DNA from: Tetradesmus obliquus
Taxonomy: Eukaryota > Chlorophyta > Chlorophyceae > Sphaeropleales > Scenedesmaceae
Direction of reading: 5' to 3'
Assembly (NCBI GenBank): GCA_030272155.1
Contig: CP126194.1
Location: forward strand, 7,671,001 to 7,735,000
DNA: 64,000 bases
Part shown: positions 57,578 through 64,000 of the stretch, piece after piece
Numbering within the stretch: the stretch's first letter is position 1
Layout: the number at the start of each line of letters is the position of its first letter
Notes under the pieces: generated by a model
What the model was told of the DNA's origin: nothing
Seen by the model: only the letters and a program-made list of their open reading frames with translations
Databases searched by the model: none
Translations under genes and position numbers: made by a program

Positions 57578-60401
57578 AGCCAGCGAGTGTGATGCAGCAG
57601 CCGCCAGTCAGATGACTGCTGCTGCTGCTGCTGCTGCTGCGGTTGCTGCTGCTGAACCAAGTTGCCTGCACTTGGCTGCAAGATGCGGCCCGCGCCTCCC
57701 CTACTCCTCCTGTGTGACCAGCTAATGCCTTGGCGCACCCCAGCCAGCACTGCACAGCAGCAAGCAGCAGCAGTAGTGCAGCACAGCAGCGTCACCGCAT
57801 GTCACACATCTGCTGATGCATGCAATGGCTGGATTTGCTGTATCACCTCACGCTAAGCAAGCTGCTCGCGCACCACAGTAGCAAGAGCAGCTCAAGCAAC
57901 TTCAGCATAGGCGTACACTGCACTGACAAAAGTGGCAGCAGCGTGACATGATGTTCAGCCGGGTGCGGCCCCAGCCCCCGCAGCCTGGTGTGCCGCTGCC
58001 AGCCCGCCCCGCACCTGGCTCCAGGCAGTACGCCCTCAGCAGGCCCGCCACCACGCCCGCGATGTGTGCGGGGAAGGACGCCTCAGGCGCACACAGGTGC
58101 GTCTGCAGGCAGGGCAGCAGCAGGCAGCAGCACACATGGGCGGGCAGCAGCAGAGATGTTACAGCAGTGCCTGTATGTGCGCGAGGGACACTGGTGAACA
58201 TCTGTCAACATAACACGGCAGTGCATGTGGCGGTTGCAGTGTCAGGGCTGGTCACAAGCTACTGTCCTACAAGCCTATTGTCCACTCTGCACCTGCACTT
58301 CAATCAAGTGTCTCCTAAGCCGCAGCGCACTGCCAGCGCCATGCCGCCTCACCAGGGCCAGCGCAGGCACCCAGCTGAAGCGTGCCGGCACGGGCACCCC
58401 CCACACGTACACCACGCCGCCGCGCTTGCAGCCAGCCCACACCTGCAGCAGGCAGCACAGCACATGGGCATTCTCACAGTAGCCAAAGCATTTTGGGCAG
58501 CCTGATTTGCCGGCTGCCACCTCTGCAGCTACTGCAACATGCTGCGCTGCACACACCACATGCTAGAACCTGCCCTGATCCGCGTGTTCCAGTAACCAGC
58601 CTTGTACTTCCCTGGCACAAGCTACAGGCCTAGCTGCTGCCTGCACTGCCCAGACTGTTCAACAGAGGCATGGGACCGCTGCAGGCTGCCGCCTGCTGCT
58701 GCTGCCTGGCTCACCTTGAGCCCGAAGACCACGCCGCTGAAGCCCACTGTGACCAGGCTGTAGTAGTTGTAGCGCCGCACAAACACGCTCTTCTGCAGCA
58801 GCGCAAACGCAACTGCAGGCAGGCGCAGACAGGCAAACTATGTGACATACATGCTCAACCTACCAATGCAACAGTTGTAGGCATGGGGCAGCAGGTCGCG
58901 CAAAAACCCAGTATGCGAGTAATGCTGAACAATGCAAAACACAACCTGCATTAGGTGCACATCCAAGGAACACCGCCTGCGCCGGCAGTAGCTGCTGCTT
59001 GGCCTGCTGTGCCATGCGTGCACACGCAGCCCACTGCTCACCGTACAGGGCGTGCGAGGTTGTGGTCAGCAGCAGCACGTCAGCAGCCAGCGCTGCGCTG
59101 CCGCACTGCTGCTCCAGCATCACGCAGTCGGGCAGCACTGCCGTGAGGTTGGTGATGAGGTGCGTGGCGTCAACGTGCACAACCGCAGCAGTCCACAGCC
59201 TGGAGGCAGCGGCGGCAGGCAGAGGACGCAAAATGTATGCGGCATGTGAGGTGAGCGCAGTAAACACATCCTGAGGATGAGGCACTCCATCCTTGCGTGC
59301 TGTCTACTGCAGATCCTTGCTGGCTTGAAGGGACACAACACTGTAGTGCGGCACCTGCTGGTACTTCTCAACTGCTGGTGTGGCAAGGCGCCCCGCATGC
59401 TGTGCCCCCTGCGCCGCGCCTCCCACCTGTAGTACTGGCGCTTGTCGATCACGCAGTATGGGCTGAGCGACACGTCCCGCAGCAGCACCCCGCCAGGCTT
59501 GAAGAACACCAGCAGCTGCGCCAGGCAGGTGGCGGCAGTGACGGGCGGCAGCGCAAACGCTGCTGCGCCCTCCGCCCCGCTGCTGCTGGTGAGGTCGTTG
59601 AGCACGCGTGCCAGCTCCACCAGTGCAACCAGGTGGCGGCTGTCCCACTCCACAGGCATAGGCACGCGGCTGTCACCCTGCGGTGGATGCGGTGTGCGCG
59701 CAGAAGGCTCAGCAGCTGTGAGCTCACAACATGTAGAGCGAGGCACGCATGCTTGCATACAGACGCGCCAGCATTACGCGGCATGCTGCAGGCATGCAGC
59801 AGCACCTCCTGCTTTGCATTCTGGTGGCAGGTGCAGCGTCATGGTTGCGGCCTGGTTTTTTCTTCTGTCAGCTGCAACTGGTGCTTCTATTGCTGCTGTT
59901 TCTGACTGTCAGCAAGAGGGCTGGGCGCATGGCCTGCATGCACGCTCCAGCTTGCTGCTGCTGCAGCTGCTGCTACAGGCCAGCCCGCCTCACCCGCAGG
60001 ATGCGTGTGGACCAGCGCAGGTGCGCCAGCGCCTCGTCCATCACGGTGGCGGTGCGCCTGCAGCATCGCGTGGCAGGCACAGGCAGGCAGGGTGAGGGCG
60101 CGCGCACGGGATGCCTTGCATGGAGCGCATGCACATGCACTGGAAGGCGGTTGGGCTGCTCCGCCACTAGGCAGCAAGACTCGCAAGTGCACACAGTCTG
60201 CAGCTCTCACTGCCACAGCTGGGAAGGTGTTGAGGAGCAGCGCTTGTCCACCAGCACATGGTGGGCTCACCTGAATGTTTGGCTCCCATGCACCTGCTGC
60301 AGCAGGGATCGTTTGGTTTGCTCCCATTGCGCCTGGCCCTGCCTATACAGCTGCTCCATGTGACCCCAGGAGAACTCCGGCACGTCCTCATGGTCAAACA
60401 T
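57244..60401 (-). CDS. RHBDD1-type rhomboid intramembrane serine protease, 8 exons, ~454 aa
   Basis: Exons (complement): 57244-57728, 58015-58102, 58353-58442, 58715-58812, 59042-59199, 59427-59677, 59994-60057, 60271-60401; all phases agree. The rhomboid core starts with PPVTAATCLAQLLVFF, then LWTAAVVHVDATHLITNL (the HxxxHLxxN-like loop 1), PDCVMLEQQCGS, the catalytic TVGFSGVVFGLK (Ser227), WGVPVPARFSWV, and SFPAHIAGVVAGLLRAY (His277). The GFSG, GxPVPxRF and AHxAG order matches animal RHBDD1 and plant RBL13/14. Both catalytic residues are present, so it should cleave membrane proteins, perhaps in the ER or a plastid; location is not evident. Odd: the first 65 residues (MFDHEDVPEFSWGHMEQLYR ...) are not rhomboid-like. 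The last exon gives poly-Q tracts and an extra membrane segment (LLDVGLQLLLAATAAGLYFV) instead of the RanBP2 zinc fingers of RBL13/14. Its acceptor (GCGCCAAG|GC) is weak, so the C-terminus is less certain. Confidence 0.82.
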
Positions 60402-60968
60402 GGCGGCACTGCCCCAACAGCCCTGAGTGGTGCTGCTGTGCAGGTGCAACTATGAACAGAAGCTGGAACCCGATTCTACTGCCTGATCGGGGCAATGCTG
60501 CTGTTCGCAGCGACACATTATTTTCAGAGCACAAGGATCCACCAGACTACGTCGCAGTTCAGCGGGATTCAAGGCATAGAGGGCTGAACCAGCATATGCC
60601 AGTGAATTTGACCCAGGCAGCGTGATTGCTTGCTGTGTGCAGTCATTTGGTACGAAAACAAACCAAGTCAATGTTGATGGCAATTAACGCCTCCGTTAAC
60701 CACTTTGGAAACCCCAACGCGCTCTCGTCTCACGCAAGTCACACCTTGGCTATTTGCACCGTCTGTTGAATTACCTGTATGCCCTTGTGCATATACCACT
60801 GGAATCGGTTTTGATGTGTTCTTTTATCGAACTAAAATTGCCTCCAGGGCCCCACAAAGGTAGCAGTAGCAGCAGTAGCAGCAGTAGCAGCAGCAGTACA
60901 CATCAGGGGCAAGGGATCACACTGCGGAAGAGCCAGCCCAAGCGCCACCTGGCGCCCAGGCAGGCGCG
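60402..60968. other. Divergent spacer between rhomboid and dsRBD-cyclophilin genes
   Basis: About 570 bases lie between divergent start codons and so probably carry both promoters. The middle (60480-60850) is AT-rich. A run of AGTAGC/AGC repeats lies at about 60863-60897, just before the cyclophilin start. An in-frame TAG in this run precedes ATG 60969, which supports that start. Confidence 0.5.
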
Positions 60969-62879
60969 ATGGAGGCCAAGGCCGGGGTGCCCACCAACCT
61001 TTTGCACTGGCTGTACCAGACGTACACCATGCGCTGGAAGGGCGCTTTGGACATCAGCACAGTGCCTGGGCCTGACCACGCCAACAAGAGCCCGCAGTGG
61101 TGCTGCAGCCTGACAGCAGCTGGGGCAGTGGTGCGTGACAGGCAGGGCAGGCACGTCACGCTGGAGCCGCAGCAGGGCAGCGGCCAGGCCAGGTCCAAGA
61201 AGGAGGCCGAGCAGCAGGCAGCGCGCCAGGTGTACGAGGCGCTGGTGGCGGGGGGCTGGTACGACCCTGAGGCGCCACCACCGCCTAAGAAGGGTGGAGG
61301 AGTGGTGAGAGGCGAGCCAGCAGCTGAGGCATCATGCCCTGGTGGCAGCAGCTGCAGCTGTAGGTGCCCAAAGGTTCAGTGTGCAGGGTCTGCTGGGCTG
61401 TGTCCTGTGGCTGCAGCCCTGGACTAGGTACGCAGCGCAGCTGCAGGGCTGATCTGCCCATGCATCTGAGCCACTGCAGCTGCAGCCTGCTCAGATGCAA
61501 CGGAGGGGCAGGGCAGGGGCCCACAGCCTGCCTGTGCTCGCTGCACACATGTCCAAGGGTTGATGTGCGCCACGGCTGCTGTAACTGCCCTGCCGCTGCT
61601 GCTGCGCGTGCTGCCGCCCCCTGCCAGAGCCGCGCCATGAAGTTCATCACTGACAACACACCAGCCAACACAGCCAACCCGCTGGCCTACCTGGACATCA
61701 GCATAGACGGGCAGGCCGGTGCGGGCAGCAGCTGGCACAGGCACTGCAGGCAGCCCTGGCGCTGTGGTGTGGCAATATATGATGATGGCAGGCATGCGCG
61801 TGTGACGACCGCTTTGGTGCCATGCACAGCAGACAGCATCAGGTGGCCTGAAAGGTGTCGCCAGCGTCAGCAGCAGCAACATTGAGGCAGCAGGCTGTGC
61901 TCTTATGTGGCTGCACAGCTATGCGCATGCTTTCATATGATTTGCACTGCTGCTGCTGCTGCCCCTCATGATCATGCTGCTGCCTGTTGTGCTGCGCTGC
62001 TGTGCTGCAGTGGGCCGTGTGGTGCTGGAGCTGTTCCGCTACAAGAAGGGCAGCACGCTGGAGGAGCACGCGCCACTGGTGAGCTGGGGGGGGGGGGGGC
62101 TCTGCGCGGCAGGGCTGGCTGCAGTAGCAGCAGCGTTGCTGTGCTTGCCAGCGGCGCTGCAGCGTTGCGCTTGATATCATGGCTGCAATTGCGCTTGAGG
62201 CAGAAGAGAGGCAGCAGCATGCGTCACCTCAGCCATGTGCCGCTGGGTCACCTCGCCAGGCCATCACAGCATGAAATGCTTGTGGCAGTGCCTTACTGCA
62301 GCAGCCATTGGCAAGGCCCTGCCAGCTTGCTGCTGCTGCCCCCCAGCCGCACCTGCTCACTGCCTGGCTGGCTGCGTGGCGTCTCTCCTGGCTGTGTGTG
62401 CAGGCGGTGTCCAACTTTCTGGCGCTGTGCAGGGGCGTGGAGGTGGGTGGGGTGCGGCTGTGCTACGCTGGCTGCCCCTTCACGCGCATCATGGAGCGCT
62501 TCCTGCTGCAGGCTGGGGACGTGGTCAACAGGGACGGCACAGGTGCGAGGTGGGGTGTGGTGGGGGGTGGGGGAGGGGCGGAGCTGAGGGAACGTGCTAT
62601 GGTTGAGGTGGCAGCAGCGGCAGCAGCATATGCATGCATGCTGCTGCCGCTGGTCGCGTAATGTGTGAGCTCTGCATGTGTGTGCCACTAGCAGTAGGAC
62701 ACAGGCCTACAACATACATGCATGCTGTGGCTGATGGTGTCGCATGTGCGCATGATGCCAACCTGCCCAGCCTTGCTGCCCCTGCACTGGCTGCCCCCGC
62801 AGGTGGTGCGCACATCCACACTGCCCATGGCGACCACTTCCCTGACGAGGGCCTGGAGGACAGGAACTACAGGTGGGGG

Positions 62880-62910
<31 letters not shown>

Positions 62911-64000
62911 CGGCGCAGGCAGGCAACGCCAATACATGCCCCATGTGCTGTTGCGCTATGCTGGGAATTATCAATGCGAGTGCAGCGGCAACCACCACAT
63001 GCAACAACACGCTGACATGCATGTACTGGCACTGGGACTCTGTGTTGATTTGCGTCATCTGTGTGCCCCGCCCTCCCCCCCCCCCCCCCCCCAGGTTCTC
63101 GCACCCCTTCATGCTGGGTGCCGCCAACCTGGGCCTTGAGGACAGCAACGCCAGCCAGTTCATGATCACCACAGCGCCAGCGGGCCAGCTGGCGGGGCAG
63201 CACACCTGCTTCGGCAAGGTGCTGGCGGGATACGGCGTGGTCAAGCAGGTGGGTGGATTGGGTAGTGGGGGTGGGTGGGGCGGGGCGGAGGTGCTGCGCT
63301 AGCGGTGCTGGGGGTGCTGCTTGTGGTGCTGCCAGCAAGCTGATGCAGGCGATTCTACCTGATGCGACCAGGCACGCGTTGGACCAGGCACTCATTGAGA
63401 CCAGCAGCACCCAAAGCGCGCCTGGCAGCCAGACACATGATGATTTGTTGTGGCGACAGCTTGCCAAATCAGGCTTTTGAATGGCGCAGACTCATGGGGC
63501 CGGCTGCCTCCGCATCATCATTGCACCACCTCTCGCTTGTGCCTGCCTGCGACGCCCCGCCGCGCAGATTGAGGCGCTGTGTGACAGGCACAGCAGCACC
63601 CCGCCCTGCCCCGTCATCATCGAGGAGGCAGGGGAGCTGCCGCCAGGCACAGACCTGTCAGCCGTGCCGCCAGTGGCTGCTGGCGGCTGGCCGCTGTGGC
63701 CTGAGGACCAGGGCGCTCCCCCCCAGGGCGTGAGGGAGGCGGCCTTCAGGCTGGACATCGCGGCCCAGCTCAAGGAGGCAGGCAATGCGGCCTACAAGCA
63801 GGTGGGACAGCTGCACACTGCCTGGCTGCAGCAGCCCCACAGCTCTTAGCCTACTAGGCTAGTAGCCCTGGGCCCTGACCAGGGTGCCCAAAAGGCTTCT
63901 GAACACCATGATGTACTCGGCCATCACATTGTTCTGGTGGTGATCATCCTTCTTGTGTTTATACCTTGCTCTGCTGCTGCTGCTGCTGCTGCTGCCAGGG
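60969..64000 (+). CDS. dsRNA-binding domain - cyclophilin PPIase - TPR fusion (3' end beyond window)
   Basis: Exons: 60969-61304, 61628-61718, 62011-62078, 62404-62542, 62803-62872, 63095-63248, 63568-63801, and an acceptor CTGCCAG at 63992-63998 that should open the next exon at 63999. The first 364 residues are visible. Residues 7-93 resemble a dsRBM (PTNLLHWLYQTY, SPQWCCSLTAAG, then ARSKKEAEQQAARQVYEAL). Residues ~125-300 are a cyclophilin: NPLAYLDISIDGQAVGRVVL, CPFTRIMERFLLQAGDV, RDGTGG, SQFMITTA, GQHTCFGKVLAGYGVV. Of the cyclophilin A active site, Arg55, Phe60, Gln111 and His126 equivalents are kept, while Phe113 is Met and Trp121 is Gln, so cyclosporin binding may be weak. The last visible part (DIAAQLKEAGNAAYKQ) is a TPR start, as in CYP40. 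Joining a dsRBM to a CYP40-like protein is unusual. The ATG is the first after an in-frame TAG. Confidence 0.9.
62873..63094 (+). repeat. Intron with G30 tract near its 5' end and C18 tract at its 3' end
   Basis: Intron 5 of the dsRBD-cyclophilin gene opens GTGGGGGC followed by 30 G (62881-62910). It closes with 18 C (63075-63092) directly before AG. The two tracts are complementary and could pair, bringing the splice sites together. Confidence 0.9.

Overview
This window looks like nuclear DNA of a green alga (Chlorophyta, probably Chlorophyceae). The evidence is a 15-exon gene for the chloroplast Mg-chelatase H subunit, other plant-type genes with many short GC-AG-rich introns (donor usually G|GTGAG or G|GTGCG, acceptor usually CTGCAG), high GC, and very heavy use of CAG/CTG triplets in coding poly-Q tracts, introns and spacers. 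No prokaryotic operon, plasmid, phage or CRISPR signal is visible. The clade below Chlorophyta is inference.

I rebuilt gene models by hand by following splice sites and checking that every junction keeps the reading frame. In order: (1) complement 89-4988, condensin-2 subunit H2, 9 exons, 975 aa. (2) complement 7190-~11695, a SAP-domain protein carrying six basic RRxSR-type modules followed by six and a half acidic ~50-residue modules. (3) 13877-30476 (+), a 32-exon, 2,771-aa protein with a degenerate SWIM-like zinc finger near its N-terminus and a long unrecognised helical body. (4) ~31135-33204 (+), a chloroplast-targeted membrane protein with a twin-arginine signal and a TIC40/HOP-like STI1 domain. 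(5) 33205-35999, a less GC-rich island with an orphan ORF and degenerate repeats. (6) 36000-43882 (+), ChlH (GUN5), 15 exons, 1,409 aa. (7) complement 45863-47647, an LRR protein with an F-box-like N-terminus, plus a decayed copy of its last repeat at 45375-45425. (8) complement 48384-52292, a FIST_N/FIST_C protein, 8 exons, 762 aa. (9) 52999-55650 (+), a three-TM alpha/beta hydrolase whose nucleophile Ser is Gly, 5 exons, 589 aa. (10) complement 57244-60401, an RHBDD1-type rhomboid protease, 8 exons. (11) 60969-end (+), a dsRBD-cyclophilin-TPR fusion that runs off the window.

The genes do not form one pathway. They cover chromosome structure (CAP-H2, SAP protein), chlorophyll synthesis and plastid biogenesis (ChlH, STI1 protein), membrane proteolysis (rhomboid), sensing or ubiquitin-linked functions (FIST, LRR) and RNA-linked folding (dsRBD-cyclophilin). 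Several neighbours are divergent with 0.6-2.2 kb between start codons (SAP/SWIM, FIST/hydrolase, rhomboid/cyclophilin) and may share promoters. Introns are unusually rich in minisatellites, triplet runs and G- or C-runs. The most unusual items are the dsRBD-cyclophilin fusion, the two-array SAP protein, the giant SWIM-like protein, the Ser-to-Gly pseudo-hydrolase, and an intron bounded by a 30-G tract and an 18-C tract.
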